DNA of 64,000 nt from Roseicyclus amphidinii (GTDB taxonomy: Bacteria > Pseudomonadota > Alphaproteobacteria > Rhodobacterales > Rhodobacteraceae): the NCBI RefSeq assembly GCF_030163755.1, contig NZ_JASJOE010000002.1, positions 62,001 to 126,000 of the forward strand, written 5' to 3'. Below, piece after piece: positions 1 to 9,141 of the stretch. A program made the translations under genes and the position numbers. The notes below the pieces were generated by a model, which did no database searches, was not told the origin of the DNA, and saw only the letters and a list, made by a program, of their open reading frames with translations. How positions within the stretch are numbered: the stretch's first letter is position 1; each line of letters opens with the position of its first letter.

Positions 1-849
1 TGGCTGATGGTGGCGACGACCTTCGTCTTCGCCATGCAGGACGGGATCAGCCGCCACCTTGCCGGCGAATACAACGTGCTGATGGTTGTGATGATCCGCT
101 ACTGGTTCTTCGCGGCCTTCGTCATCGCCATCGCGGCCCGGCACTCGGGCGGGCTGCGCGCCGCGGCGGCGACGAAACAGCCGCTGGTGCAGCTTGCGCG
201 CGGCGCGCTGCTGGCCATCGAGATCTGCGTGATGGTGCTGGCCTTCGTCCTGCTCGGCCTCGTCGAAAGCCACGCGGTCTTCACCTGCTACCCGCTTCTG
301 GTCGCGGCCCTCTCGGGGCCGGTGCTGGGTGAACAGGTCGGCTGGCGGCGCTGGACGGCGATCGGCGTGGGCTTCATCGGCGTGCTTATCATCCTGCAAC
401 CGGGCTTCCGCGTCTTCCAGGTCGAGGCGCTGGTGGCGCTTCTTGCGGCGCTGATGTTCGCGCTCTACGGCTTGCTGACGCGTTACGCGTCGCGCAAGGA
501 TTCCACGACGGTCAGCTTCTTCTACACCGGCACCGTGGGCGCGGTCGTCATGACCGCGGTCGGCATCTGGTTCTGGGAACCGATGAGCGCGGGCGACTGG
601 GTCTGGATGTCGATCCTCTGCCTGACCGGGGCCGGGGGGCACTGGCTGTTGATCAAGGCCTACGAGGTCGCCGAGGCGAGCGCCGTGCAGCCCTTCGCCT
701 ACCTGCAGCTGGTCTTTGCCACGACGCTGGGGATCACCGTCTTAGGCGAAACGCTGGAACGGAACGTGGCGCTCGGCGCGGGGCTGGTGGTGGCGGCGGG
801 GGTCTTCACCCTCCTGCGCGCTCGCGCGAAGGAAAAGGCGTCGGGCTAG
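1..849 (+). CDS. EamA/DMT-family drug/metabolite transporter (5' end probably outside window)
   Basis: Very hydrophobic protein with about ten predicted membrane helices arranged as two EamA repeats, typical of inner-membrane DMT transporters for small metabolites. The reading frame is open to the first base (W-L-M-V-A-T-T), and family members usually have a short N-terminal segment before this helix, so the true start is probably upstream. The ATG at position 7 would give 280 residues. The second repeat carries the usual pattern of an intact helix with L-T-R-Y after it and a C-terminal helix ending in Arg/Lys-rich residues. Substrate cannot be predicted. It is convergent with the cco cluster and ends six bases before a palindrome array. 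Confidence 0.8.
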   Translation, partial: WLMVATTFVFAMQDGISRHLAGEYNVLMVVMIRYWFFAAFVIAIAARHSGGLRAAAATKQPLVQLARGALLAIEICVMVLAFVLLGLVESHAVFTCYPLLVAALSGPVLGEQVGWRRWTAIGVGFIGVLIILQPGFRVFQVEALVALLAALMFALYGLLTRYASRKDSTTVSFFYTGTVGAVVMTAVGIWFWEPMSAGDWVWMSILCLTGAGGHWLLIKAYEVAEASAVQPFAYLQLVFATTLGITVLGETLERNVALGAGLVVAAGVFTLLRARAKEKASG

Positions 850-854
850 GCGCC

Positions 855-941
855 AAGGGTCTTGCAAGACCCTTTCCAGCCTTTTGCAAAAGGCTGGCCA
901 GAGCCTTGCAAGGCTCTGGTTCAGCGTCTTGCAAGACGCTG
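855..941. repeat. Array of four tandem perfect palindromes with TTGCAA centres
   Basis: Four adjacent perfect palindromes occupy 855-874 (20 bp), 876-897 (22 bp), 898-919 (22 bp) and 922-941 (20 bp), separated by 1, 0 and 2 bases. Every one is centred on TTGCAA, but the outer stems differ (AAGGGTC, CCAGCCT, CCAGAGC, CAGCGTC), so base pairing rather than sequence is conserved. The array fills the space between the convergent transporter and ccoS stops. There is no T-tract, so a classic intrinsic terminator is not evident. A bidirectional 3'-end element or mobile palindromic repeat is likely. Confidence 0.9.
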
Positions 942-954
942 CATGGCGCCCGGT

Positions 955-1113
955 TCAACCCTTGGGCTTGTCGTCGTAATCGTCGCGCAGGATGCGATGG
1001 GCGTCGCCGTCGGGGTCGTCGAACTGCCCCTTGCGCAGCATCCACCAGAAGGCCACGAGCCCGACAAGCCCGAGAAACAGGCTGACCGGGATCAACAGGC
1101 CGAGGATATCCAT
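955..1113 (-). CDS. ccoS: cbb3-type cytochrome oxidase assembly protein CcoS (FixS)
   Basis: A 52-residue protein starting M-D-I-L-G-L-L-I-P with one N-terminal membrane helix, then W-W-M-L-R-K-G-Q-F-D-D-P-D-G-D-A-H-R-I-L. This matches the short CcoS/FixS family (helix, then a D-D-x-x-G-x-A-x-R-I-L segment). CcoS is needed for cofactor incorporation (heme b and CuB) into the cbb3 oxidase in the inner membrane. It starts 7 bases after the ccoI stop and is the last gene of ccoGHIS. Confidence 0.93.
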   Translation of the reverse strand: MDILGLLIPVSLFLGLVGLVAFWWMLRKGQFDDPDGDAHRILRDDYDDKPKG

Positions 1114-1120
1114 CAGGCGC

Positions 1121-3304
1121 TCACTTCAACCGCAGGGCGTTCAAGGACACCGTAATCGACGACATCGACATCGCCAAGGCCGCGATCAGCGGCGAGCAGA
1201 GCCCCGCCACCGCCAGCGGCACCGCCAGCACGTTGTAGACCGTGGCGATGGTGAAGTTCTCGCGGATCCGCGCCCGCGCCGAGACCGAGGTGCGCATCGC
1301 ATCCGCGATGGGCGCAAGGCTGCGGCCCGTCAGCACCATGTCGGACGCCGTGCGCGCCGCATCCAGCGCCGAGGCGGGCGAGATCGACACATGCGCCGCG
1401 GCCAGCGCCGCTGTGTCGTTCAGCCCGTCGCCCACCATCAGCACCCTGGCCCCCTCCGCCGACAGGTCTGCCACCAGCGCGGCCTTTTCCTGCGGCAGCG
1501 CCTCGGCGATGACCTCGTCGATGCCGATGCGTGCGGCGAAGCGAGTGACGGCGGCCTGCGTGTCGCCCGACAGCAGGATCACGCGCTTGCCCTGGGCCTT
1601 CAGCGCCTGCACCACGTCCTCCGCGCCCTCGCGAAGCGTATCGGAGAAGGCGATGGCCCGCGGCGCGCCGTCGCCGATCCTGAGGAAGGTCGCGGTCTCG
1701 GCGGGGGCCTCGGCCCCGACCCATGCGGCGCGGCCAAGCTGCACGCGCGCCCCGCGCCAGGTGCCTTCCACGCCGAAGCCCGGCACCTCGCGCAGCCCCT
1801 CGACATGGGCCGGGCGCAGCCCGCGCGCGGCCAGCCCGCGGGCGAGGCTTTCGGCCAGCGGATGCGACGAGCCCCGCGCCAGCGCCAGTGCGACGCGCGC
1901 GGCCTCCTCCGGCAGGCGGTCAAGCTCCCGCGGCGTGGGCGCGCCGTTGGTCAGCGTGCCGGTCTTGTCGAAGACGACCGTATCGGCCTCGGCCAGCCGC
2001 TCCAGCGCCGTGCCGTCCTTGATCAGGAGGCCCTTGCGGAACAGCCGCCCCGAGGCGGCGGTGGTCACGGCGGGCACGGCCAGCCCCAGCGCGCAGGGGC
2101 AGGTGATGATGAGAACCGCGGCCGCGATGTTCAGCGCCACGCGCAGGTCCTGCGTGTAGAGATACCACCCCACCGCCGAGACGAAGGACAGGATATGCAC
2201 CCCCGGCGCATAGAGCTTCGCCGCCTGGTCGGCGAGCGAGGTGTAATTGTTGCGCCCGGCCTCGGCCACGGCGACGAGATCGGCGATGCGGTGCAGCGCC
2301 GTGTCCTGCCCTGCGGCCATCACCTCGACGGTCAGCGGGCCGGTCAGGTTCACCTCGCCCGCGCTGACCATGCTGTTCTCGCCCGCGAAGGCGGGCAGGC
2401 TCTCGCCGGTCATCAGGCTGCGGTCGATCTCGGACTGGCCCGCGATCACGCGGCCGTCGACGGGGATGCGCCCGCCGGGTTTCACCCGGACGATATCGCC
2501 CGCGCGCAGCTCGGCGACCGAAACGGTCTCTTCCCCCGCGGCACTCACGCGCAAGGCGCGCGGCACTTCCAGCGCGGCCAGTTCCTGCGCTGCCGAGCGC
2601 GCCGAGGCGCGGGTGCGGTGGTCGAGGTAACGGCCACCCAGCAGGAAGAAGCACAGCATCACCGCCGCGTCGAAATAGGCGTGGTGCCCCGAGAGGATCG
2701 TCTCGTAAAGCGAGGTGCCCATCGCCAGCGCGATGGCCAGCGTGATCGGCACGTCCATGTTCAGCCGCCGCGCCCTCAGCGCGCTCCAGGCCGAAACGTA
2801 GAAGGGCCGCCCGGCGAAGACGACGGCGGGAATGGCGATCAGCGCGCTGATCCAGTGCATCATGTCGCGGGTCACGCCCTCGGCCCCCGACCAGACGGCG
2901 ACCGACAGCAGCATGACGTTCATCATGGCGAAGAAGGCCACGGCCAGCCGCATCAGCAGGTCGCGGCCCTGCCGGTCGGCGGCGGTGGTGGCCAGCACGC
3001 CGGGGTCGAGCTCATGCGCCTCGTAGCCCGCGCGCTCCAGCACCTCGCAGAGCGCCTCGGCCGTCACCTCCGGTCCCGCCTCCACGGCGGCGCGGCGCAG
3101 CGTCAGGTTCACCCGCGCGTCCCGCACCCCCGGCAAGGCGGTCAGCGCGCGTTCCACCCCCGAGATGCAGCCCGCGCAATGGATGCCCGGCAGCGACAGC
3201 ATCAGCGTCGCGTCCACGGGCTTGCCCGCCAGTTCCTCGGCGGCGGGGGCGGCGGAACAGGCCGGGCAGGCCGACGGTCGGGAATGCTCGAAGGTGGCGG
3301 TCAC
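1121..3304 (-). CDS. ccoI: Copper-translocating P1B-type ATPase CcoI (FixI)
   Basis: A 727-residue P-type ATPase. Visible in order: an N-terminal Cys pair (C-P-A-C), a heavy-metal-associated domain with G-I-H-C-A-G-C, six or more membrane helices, the C-P-C-A-L-G transmembrane metal site, the D-K-T-G-T-L-T phosphorylation motif and the G-D-G-L-N-D-T hinge. This is the CcoI/FixI exporter that supplies copper for the CuB centre of cbb3 oxidase rather than for general detoxification, as its place between ccoH and ccoS indicates. It begins 10 bases after the ccoH stop. Confidence 0.95.
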   Translation of the reverse strand: MTATFEHSRPSACPACSAAPAAEELAGKPVDATLMLSLPGIHCAGCISGVERALTALPGVRDARVNLTLRRAAVEAGPEVTAEALCEVLERAGYEAHELDPGVLATTAADRQGRDLLMRLAVAFFAMMNVMLLSVAVWSGAEGVTRDMMHWISALIAIPAVVFAGRPFYVSAWSALRARRLNMDVPITLAIALAMGTSLYETILSGHHAYFDAAVMLCFFLLGGRYLDHRTRASARSAAQELAALEVPRALRVSAAGEETVSVAELRAGDIVRVKPGGRIPVDGRVIAGQSEIDRSLMTGESLPAFAGENSMVSAGEVNLTGPLTVEVMAAGQDTALHRIADLVAVAEAGRNNYTSLADQAAKLYAPGVHILSFVSAVGWYLYTQDLRVALNIAAAVLIITCPCALGLAVPAVTTAASGRLFRKGLLIKDGTALERLAEADTVVFDKTGTLTNGAPTPRELDRLPEEAARVALALARGSSHPLAESLARGLAARGLRPAHVEGLREVPGFGVEGTWRGARVQLGRAAWVGAEAPAETATFLRIGDGAPRAIAFSDTLREGAEDVVQALKAQGKRVILLSGDTQAAVTRFAARIGIDEVIAEALPQEKAALVADLSAEGARVLMVGDGLNDTAALAAAHVSISPASALDAARTASDMVLTGRSLAPIADAMRTSVSARARIRENFTIATVYNVLAVPLAVAGLCSPLIAALAMSMSSITVSLNALRLK

Positions 3305-3314
3305 CGCGGCCCCC

Positions 3315-3812
3315 TCAATCGAAATGGCGGAAGGTGATGTTGTGCCGGTAATCGGTGCCGTCCCGCGCCGTGCCGGTCAGGCGCAGACGCCACATCCCGT
3401 CGCCCAGCGTGACGGGCGCAACGAAGGCGCCGTTGACGCGCTCGAGCACGAGCAGCTGGTCGTCGGTCTGGTTCGTGGGCCGGGTCAGCAGAGCGGTCAG
3501 TTCGGCGGGGGCGACGGGCGCGCCCGCGTCATCCACCAGGTTCAGGACCAGCGTGCCGTCGCCGGGGATCTCGATGCTCGCGTGCCATCCCAGCGCCTCC
3601 TGCGCGTCGCGGCGTTCGTCGAAGGTCTGGCTGTCGGCGTAGCTCGAGGAGACCTCCATTCCGGGGAAGGTCGAGACGGCGCTGAAGGCCATGAACAGGT
3701 TGACCCCGATGATCAGGCCGAACCCGCCGACGAAGATCGCCAGCACATGCCAGCCGGTCAGCTTGCGGCCCCCGGCCCTGTCAGTCTCGCGCATGGTCGC
3801 ATCCGCACTCAT
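3315..3812 (-). CDS. ccoH: cbb3 oxidase assembly protein CcoH (FixH)
   Basis: A 165-residue protein with a cytoplasmic Arg/Lys-rich N-terminus, one membrane helix at about residues 22-45 (G-W-H-V-L-A-I-F-V-G-G-F-G) and a periplasmic beta-rich domain ending in a W-R-L-R-L segment. This is the FixH family layout. CcoH interacts with the oxidase during assembly. The start codon overlaps the ccoG stop by 4 bases, so translation is probably coupled. RBS and start are unambiguous from this overlap. Confidence 0.93.
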   Translation of the reverse strand: MSADATMRETDRAGGRKLTGWHVLAIFVGGFGLIIGVNLFMAFSAVSTFPGMEVSSSYADSQTFDERRDAQEALGWHASIEIPGDGTLVLNLVDDAGAPVAPAELTALLTRPTNQTDDQLLVLERVNGAFVAPVTLGDGMWRLRLTGTARDGTDYRHNITFRHFD

Positions 3813-5230
3813 TCCGTGTCCCTCCCGAAGAACGTGGTGTCCGTATGGGTTCGCGTGTTGGTGCCCAGGTCCTCGACCCAGAAGCGGAAATCGGTCCGCT
3901 CGGCCTCGGCCGCGGGGCTGCCGGCGGGCGCGGTGACATAGACGCGCTGCAGGTAGGTCGTGTCGAGCGGGACGGGCACGGTGTTGCCCTCCTGCCCCTC
4001 CAGCTCGACCTGCAGCGACGCGTCCGACACGACCGTGACCTGGAAGAGGCTTTCGTCATGGGTCATGTTGCGGATCCGCACGTCATAGGTGTTGCGGATC
4101 GACCCGTCCGACAACACGACGAATTGCGGGTTGCGCACGGGCGCGACCGTCATGTCGATGTCCGACCGGATGAAGAGCATCACCGTCAGGCCGACGCCGA
4201 TGGCCGACCACAGCACGGTGTAGATGATCGTGCGCAGGCGGAAGATGTGCTTCCACACGGATTTCCTGGGGTTGCCCGCACGCTCGTTCGCCTCGTCGGT
4301 CAGGGCCATGTAGTCGATCAGCCCGCGCGGCTTGCCGACCTTGGCCATGATGTCGTCGCAGGCGTCGATGCAGAGTGCGCAGGTGATGCACTCGAGCTGC
4401 TGGCCGTCGCGGATGTCGATCCCCACCGGGCAGACGTTGACGCAGGCGTTGCAGTCGATGCAGTCGCCGAGGGTCTCGCGCGTCTTGCCCTTGCCGCGCG
4501 GCTCGCCCCGCCAGTCGCGGTAGGCGACCGTGATCGTGTCCTCGTCCATCATCGCGGCCTGGATGCGCGGCCAGGGGCACATGTAGATGCAGACCTGCTC
4601 GCGCATGAACCCGCCGAAGACAAAGGTCGTGGCCGTCAGGATGCCGACCGTCGCATAGGCGACCATCGCCGCCTGCCCGGTGACCAGGTCGACCAGCAAT
4701 GTCGGCGCATCGGCGAAATAGAACACCCAGGCCCCGCCGGTCGCCACCGAGATCACCAGCCAGACCGCCCATTTGGTCAGGCGAAGCCGCCACTTGCGGA
4801 TATCCCACTTGGCGTTCCACAGCCGCAGGCGGGCGTTGCGGTCGCCCTCGATCCAGCGTTCGACAGTGAAGAACAGGTCGGTCCACACCGTCTGCGGGCA
4901 GGAATAGCCGCACCAGACCCGGCCCAGCGCCGAGGTGAACAGGAACAGGCCGAGCCCCGCCATGATCAGCAGCCCCGCGACGAAGTAGAATTCGTGCGGC
5001 CAGATCTCGATCCAGAAGAAGAAGAACCGCCGGTTCGCAAGGTCCAGCAGAACCGCCTGGTCGGGCAGTTCCGGGCCGCGGTCCCAGCGGATCCAGGGGG
5101 TGATGTAATAGATGCCCAGCGTCACCAGAAGGATGATCCACTTCAGATTGCGGAACGTCCCCGAGACACGCTTGGGAAAGACGGGCTCACGGGCGGCGTA
5201 GAGCTTTTGCGGCTCTTCGGTGGCACTCAT
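3809..5230 (-). CDS. ccoG: cbb3 oxidase accessory protein CcoG (FixG), polyferredoxin
   Basis: A 473-residue membrane iron-sulfur protein. It has several membrane helices, a C-G-Y-S-C-P segment, two ferredoxin-like clusters (C-I-D-C-N-A-C-V-N-V-C-P and C-I-T-C-A-L-C-I-D-A-C), and a C-terminal periplasmic Ig-like domain (IG/FixG_C). CcoG proteins reduce Cu(II) before its transfer to the oxidase. It is the first gene of ccoGHIS. An FNR-type box lies about 78 bases upstream of the start codon, and a hairpin separates it from ccoP. Confidence 0.95.
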   Translation of the reverse strand: MSATEEPQKLYAAREPVFPKRVSGTFRNLKWIILLVTLGIYYITPWIRWDRGPELPDQAVLLDLANRRFFFFWIEIWPHEFYFVAGLLIMAGLGLFLFTSALGRVWCGYSCPQTVWTDLFFTVERWIEGDRNARLRLWNAKWDIRKWRLRLTKWAVWLVISVATGGAWVFYFADAPTLLVDLVTGQAAMVAYATVGILTATTFVFGGFMREQVCIYMCPWPRIQAAMMDEDTITVAYRDWRGEPRGKGKTRETLGDCIDCNACVNVCPVGIDIRDGQQLECITCALCIDACDDIMAKVGKPRGLIDYMALTDEANERAGNPRKSVWKHIFRLRTIIYTVLWSAIGVGLTVMLFIRSDIDMTVAPVRNPQFVVLSDGSIRNTYDVRIRNMTHDESLFQVTVVSDASLQVELEGQEGNTVPVPLDTTYLQRVYVTAPAGSPAAEAERTDFRFWVEDLGTNTRTHTDTTFFGRDTE

Positions 5231-5300
5231 GACGATGTGACTCCTGGAATCTGGGTGGTCCTGCGCAGGCTCTGTCTATGGGAGGCTGCGCGCCTCCTCC

Positions 5301-5314
5301 TTGACGTGGATCAA
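5301..5314. promoter_or_regulatory. FNR/FnrL box upstream of ccoG
   Basis: TTGACGTGGATCAA matches the FNR consensus TTGAT-N4-ATCAA with one mismatch. The centre is about 78 bases upstream of the ccoG ATG. FnrL encoded at 11039-11782 is the obvious candidate activator. The remaining 5231-5525 interval holds this box and the hairpin at 5434-5480 and no gene that I can see. Confidence 0.75.
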
Positions 5315-5433
5315 ACGCTTCGCGGTGCACGAGATTGACCGCGTCACATGATGTCGCATGGCGGGGGCGGGCGGGGCCCGAAAGAACCGCGCCCCGCGCG
5401 CCCTTTTCGGGGCGGCGGGACGGGCTAATTGGT

Positions 5434-5480
5434 GGCACCGGTCCCGTAGGAAACGCGCGAACAGGACCGGGACCGGTGCC
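5434..5480 (-). terminator. Hairpin downstream of ccoP (candidate terminator)
   Basis: A perfect 13-bp inverted repeat (arms 5434-5446 and 5468-5480, GGCACCGGTCCCG and its complement) with a 21-base loop. It lies 46 bases beyond the ccoP stop in the direction of transcription and before the ccoG promoter. No T-run follows, so it may attenuate or stabilise the ccoNOQP 3' end rather than fully terminate. Confidence 0.55.
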
Positions 5481-5525
5481 GTTCCGCCAACCGGGAGGGG
5501 TCAGCGGAAACCGTGCCTCGGCGGC

Positions 5526-6440
5526 TTATTCGCCGCCGCCGAGGGAATGGACATAAACCGAGACGGAGCGGACCTCGGCCTCGGAGAGGCGCCCCGCGGG
5601 CGAGGCATCCGCCGACCAGGGCGGCATCACGCCGAAGCGGGAATGCCGGACGGTCTCTTCGATGGCCGCTTCCGAGCCGCCGTAAAGCCAGATCGCATCC
5701 GTCAGGTTCGGCGCGCCAAGGAACCGGTCGCCGGTGCCGTCATCCATGTGACAGGCCGCGCAATTGTCGAGAAAGACGCTCTCGCCCGCCGAGGCGAGGG
5801 TGGCATCCGCCTCCTGCCCCGAGATGTTGCGGACATATTGCACGACCTGGGCGATCTCCTCGTCCGAGAGGATGCCCTCGAAGGCGGTCATCTCGGAATA
5901 GCGGGCGTCGAGATCGTCCTCGTTCCGGATGCCGTGGCTGATCGTGTAGTGGATGTCGTCGATCGTGCCGCCCCAGAGCCAGTCGTCATCGAGCAGGTTC
6001 GGGTAGCCCGAGGCCTGCACGCCGGCAGCCCCCGATCCGTGGCACTGCGAGCACCAGGTGGCGAAGGTCGCCGCCCCGCCCTGGATCGCGTAATTGTAGA
6101 GATCCGGGTTCTCGTCGGGGGTGATGGCGGCCAGTTCGACCTCGGTGATGCGCGCGCGAACGTCGGCGTTCATGTCGTCGAAGCGCTGGATGTCCTCGGC
6201 CACGTTGGCCCGCGTCGAGAAGCCCAGGATGCCGGGCGTCGCCCCGTTGACCATGGGCCATGCCGGGTAGAGCACCGTGTAGATCAGCGCCCAGACGATC
6301 GTGGCGTAAAAGGTCCAGAGCCACCAGCGCGGCAGCGGGTTGTTGAACTCCTTGATGCCGTCCCAGGAATGGCCGGTCGTCTCGGGGTCGCCGGCAAGCA
6401 GCTTCTGCTCTTCGGCATGGGGGGTCTTGGTGTCGGTCAT
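5526..6440 (-). CDS. ccoP: cbb3-type cytochrome c oxidase subunit III, diheme CcoP
   Basis: A 304-residue diheme cytochrome c. One membrane helix lies at about residues 40-60 after a cytoplasmic N-terminus (W-D-G-I-K-E-F-N-N-P-L-P-R-W-W, the CcoP signature). Two heme-binding motifs follow: C130-S-Q-C133-H and C227-A-A-C230-H. It passes electrons from soluble or membrane-anchored cytochrome c to CcoO and CcoN. The start overlaps the ccoQ stop by 4 bases. Confidence 0.96.
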   Translation of the reverse strand: MTDTKTPHAEEQKLLAGDPETTGHSWDGIKEFNNPLPRWWLWTFYATIVWALIYTVLYPAWPMVNGATPGILGFSTRANVAEDIQRFDDMNADVRARITEVELAAITPDENPDLYNYAIQGGAATFATWCSQCHGSGAAGVQASGYPNLLDDDWLWGGTIDDIHYTISHGIRNEDDLDARYSEMTAFEGILSDEEIAQVVQYVRNISGQEADATLASAGESVFLDNCAACHMDDGTGDRFLGAPNLTDAIWLYGGSEAAIEETVRHSRFGVMPPWSADASPAGRLSEAEVRSVSVYVHSLGGGE

Positions 6441-6655
6441 TGCCGCGCCTCCTTGAACTGGCGGGACTGCGCCGGGGCGTCATCGTCGCTCATCGGGCGG
6501 TCATCGTAACGGAACGGGATATTCGCGGTGTCGCGGTGGACCTTCCGGCTACCCGGTCGCAACGTGAAGAGGATCACGCCGAGGAACACGAGAAGCATGA
6601 ACATGGCCCCCCAGCTCCGGGCGATCACCTGCAGGACGGTATAGGTGTCTTCCAT
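6437..6655 (-). CDS. ccoQ: cbb3-type cytochrome c oxidase subunit CcoQ
   Basis: A 72-residue protein with one N-terminal membrane helix (M-F-M-L-L-V-F-L-G-V-I-L-F) and a charged cytoplasmic tail ending in acidic and Arg residues. Size, topology and position between ccoO and ccoP identify CcoQ, a small subunit that stabilises the oxidase and in Rhodobacter transmits a redox signal. It overlaps ccoP by 4 bases and starts 15 bases after the ccoO stop. Confidence 0.92.
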   Translation of the reverse strand: MEDTYTVLQVIARSWGAMFMLLVFLGVILFTLRPGSRKVHRDTANIPFRYDDRPMSDDDAPAQSRQFKEARQ

Positions 6656-6670
6656 CTGTCGGACCCTCCC

Positions 6671-7399
6671 TTACCGGCTTGCCAGGGCTTCCTCGGGGGC
6701 GAAGGTCGAGAAATCGACCAGCGTCCCGAGCATCTGCATGTAGGCGATGAGCGCATCCATCTCGGTGACTTCCGGCTGCCCGTCGAAGTCGCGCTGCTGC
6801 GCGCCGGGATAGCGTTCCACCACGCCCGGATCGCCGAAATCGGTGGCCTGCTGGATGAAATCCACCTGCGCCTCGGCGATCATCTCGTCGGTGTAGGGGA
6901 CACCCACCATCCGGTGCGTCTCCATCAGATCGGCGATGTAGGTGGGCCGCAGCACGGTGTCGGCGAGATAGGCATAGGCCGGCATCACAGACTCCGGCAC
7001 CACCGATTGCGGGCTGGTGAAGTGGTCGACGTGCCATTCGTCCGAGTAGCGCCCGCCGACGCGGGCGAGGTCGGGCCCCGTCCGCTTCGAGCCCCACTGG
7101 AACGGGTGGTCATACTGGCTTTCGGCAGCAAGGCTGTAGTGGCCGTAGCGTTCCACCTCGTCGCGCATCGGGCGGATCATCTGGCTGTGGCAGACGTAGC
7201 AACCCTCCCGCACGTAGATCTCCCGGCCCGCAAGCTCCAGCGGCGAGTAGGGGCGCATGCCTTCCACGTCCTCGATCGTGTTCTCGAGGTAGAAGAGCGG
7301 CGCGATTTCCACGATGCCCCCGATGGTGACGACCAGGAAACTGAGCGTCAGAAGGAGGGTCGCGTTGGTTTCGATCTTCTTGTGACCTTCAAGTGCCAT
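6671..7399 (-). CDS. ccoO: cbb3-type cytochrome c oxidase subunit II, monoheme CcoO
   Basis: A 242-residue membrane-anchored monoheme cytochrome c. It has an N-terminal helix (about residues 13-37), then E-G-C67-Y-V-C70-H71-S-Q-M-I-R-P, the strongly conserved CcoO heme site, and later the Met-ligand region. It links CcoP to the catalytic subunit. Located 14 bases downstream of ccoN in one operon. Confidence 0.96.
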   Translation of the reverse strand: MALEGHKKIETNATLLLTLSFLVVTIGGIVEIAPLFYLENTIEDVEGMRPYSPLELAGREIYVREGCYVCHSQMIRPMRDEVERYGHYSLAAESQYDHPFQWGSKRTGPDLARVGGRYSDEWHVDHFTSPQSVVPESVMPAYAYLADTVLRPTYIADLMETHRMVGVPYTDEMIAEAQVDFIQQATDFGDPGVVERYPGAQQRDFDGQPEVTEMDALIAYMQMLGTLVDFSTFAPEEALASR

Positions 7400-7413
7400 C
7401 TGTCAGGCCCTCC

Positions 7414-9015
7414 TTATTCTGCCGGTGCCGCGATGGGGGCGTCCTTGCGGACGGCACCCTTCGTCACGGTCATCCAGAGGTTCCAGCACATGATCAGCGC
7501 ACCGCCGAGGAACATCACCCCGCCGAGACCCCGCACCACGTACATCGGGAATTTCGCGGCGACGGTGTCTGCGAAGGAGTTCACGAGGAACCCTTGCGCA
7601 TCGACTTCACGCCACATCAGGCCTTCCATGATGCCGGTCACCCACATCGAGGCCGCGTAGAGCACGATGCCGATGGTGGCCAACCAGTAGTGCCAGCTGA
7701 CCGCCCGCACGCTGTAGAGCGAGGCACGGCCCCAGAGCTTCGGGAACAGGTAGTAGAGCATCCCGAAGGTGATCATGCCGTTCCATCCCAGCGCACCGGA
7801 ATGCACGTGGCCGATGGTCCAGTCGGTGTAGTGCGACAGGCTGTTGACCGCGCGGATCGACATCATCGGCCCTTCGAAGGTCGACATGCCGTAGAAGGCG
7901 ACCGAGGTGACCATCATCCGCAGCACGGGGTCCGTGCGCAGCTTGTCCCACGCCCCCGACAGCGTCATCAGGCCGTTGATCATGCCGCCCCAGCTGGGCA
8001 TCCACAGCACGATCGAGAACACCATCCCCAGCGTCGAGGCCCAGTCGGGCAGCGCGGTGTAGTGCAGGTGGTGCGGACCCGCCCAGATATAGAGGAAGAT
8101 CAGCGCCCAGAAGTGGATGATCGACAGCTTGTAGGAGTAGACCGGGCGCTCGGCCTGCTTCGGGATGAAGTAATACATCATCCCCAGGAAGCCCGCGGTC
8201 AGGAAGAAGCCCACGGCGTTGTGGCCATACCACCATTGCGTCATCGCGTTCTGCACGCCCGACATCACGGTGACCGAGGCCGAGCCGAAGAGCGACACCG
8301 GGATCTGCAGGTTGTTGACCACATGCAGCATCGCCACGGTGACGATGAAGGACAGCAGGAACCAGTTGGCGACGTAGATATGCGGTTCTTTCCGCTTCAG
8401 TAGCGTGCCGACGTAGAGCAGCAGGAAGGCGACCCAGACGATCGTCAGCCACAGGTCGGTGAGCCATTCGGGCTCGGCGTATTCCTGGCCCTGGGTCGAG
8501 CCCAGCAGGTAGCCGGTCGCGGCCATGGCGATGAAGAGCTGGTAGCCCCAGAACACGAACCACGCGAGGTTGCCGCCCCACAGCCGTGCGGCCGATGTCC
8601 GCTGCACGATGTAGAAGCTCGCGGCCAGAAGCGCGTTGCCGCCGAAGGCGAAGATCACCGCCGAGGTGTGCAGCGGGCGCAGCCGCCCGAAGTTGAGATA
8701 GCCCTGCGCCCAATCGAAATTCAGCACCGGAAAGGCCAGCTGAAACGCGATGTAGACACCGGCGAGGAAGCCCACGACCCCCCAGAAGGCCGTGGCGATC
8801 GCCGCGGCCTTGACAGGTCCGTCCATGTATTCGTTGGCGGGCGCGGGCAGTTTGGCCTCGCCCGTCCGGCGCAGCACCACCACGAACGTGATGGCCGCGG
8901 CGCCCATGATCAGCAGGGCGTGGACCAGGTAGGCCACGTCCCGTGCGTAGTTGGCCGCGATCGCGGCACAGACCGCGACAAGGCCGAGGATCAGGAGCTT
9001 CACATAATCAAGCAT
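7414..9015 (-). CDS. ccoN: cbb3-type cytochrome c oxidase catalytic subunit I, CcoN
   Basis: A 533-residue heme-copper oxidase subunit with about twelve membrane helices. It carries the C-family core with many conserved His residues (for example [15 protein letters not shown] and G-P-H-H-L-H-Y). It reduces oxygen at the heme b3/CuB site with high affinity. I chose the ATG at 9015 (M-L-D-Y-V-K-L), preceded by AAGGGA. The longer frame to 9129 would run through the FNR boxes and lacks a ribosome site. It is the first gene of ccoNOQP. Confidence 0.95.
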   Translation of the reverse strand: MLDYVKLLILGLVAVCAAIAANYARDVAYLVHALLIMGAAAITFVVVLRRTGEAKLPAPANEYMDGPVKAAAIATAFWGVVGFLAGVYIAFQLAFPVLNFDWAQGYLNFGRLRPLHTSAVIFAFGGNALLAASFYIVQRTSAARLWGGNLAWFVFWGYQLFIAMAATGYLLGSTQGQEYAEPEWLTDLWLTIVWVAFLLLYVGTLLKRKEPHIYVANWFLLSFIVTVAMLHVVNNLQIPVSLFGSASVTVMSGVQNAMTQWWYGHNAVGFFLTAGFLGMMYYFIPKQAERPVYSYKLSIIHFWALIFLYIWAGPHHLHYTALPDWASTLGMVFSIVLWMPSWGGMINGLMTLSGAWDKLRTDPVLRMMVTSVAFYGMSTFEGPMMSIRAVNSLSHYTDWTIGHVHSGALGWNGMITFGMLYYLFPKLWGRASLYSVRAVSWHYWLATIGIVLYAASMWVTGIMEGLMWREVDAQGFLVNSFADTVAAKFPMYVVRGLGGVMFLGGALIMCWNLWMTVTKGAVRKDAPIAAPAE

Positions 9016-9109
9016 TGATCGTCCCTTCGTGATGCCCCGGTTCCGACTCGAAAGCCGTCCGGGGCTGTTCCATCTGCCCCTCACATCGCGGAAGGGCCCG
9101 GACGGAGCC

Positions 9110-9123
9110 TTGATCCATGTCAA
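9110..9123. promoter_or_regulatory. FNR/FnrL box 1 in ccoN-usp divergent promoter
   Basis: TTGATCCATGTCAA, one mismatch from TTGAT-N4-ATCAA. It lies about 100 bases upstream of the ccoN ATG and about 97 bases upstream of the divergent usp ATG. Confidence 0.75.
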
Positions 9124-9141
9124 ACGCAACGCTTTGCCCGG

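Noticed and set aside
992-3337. A 781-residue open frame opposite ccoI and ccoS
   Set aside because: His/Arg/Gln-rich shadow; the minus-strand P-type ATPase has all motifs.
9016-9129. Longer CcoN start 38 codons upstream
   Set aside because: Would place coding sequence across the promoter and FNR box, with no ribosome site; M-L-D-Y-V start has AAGGGA.
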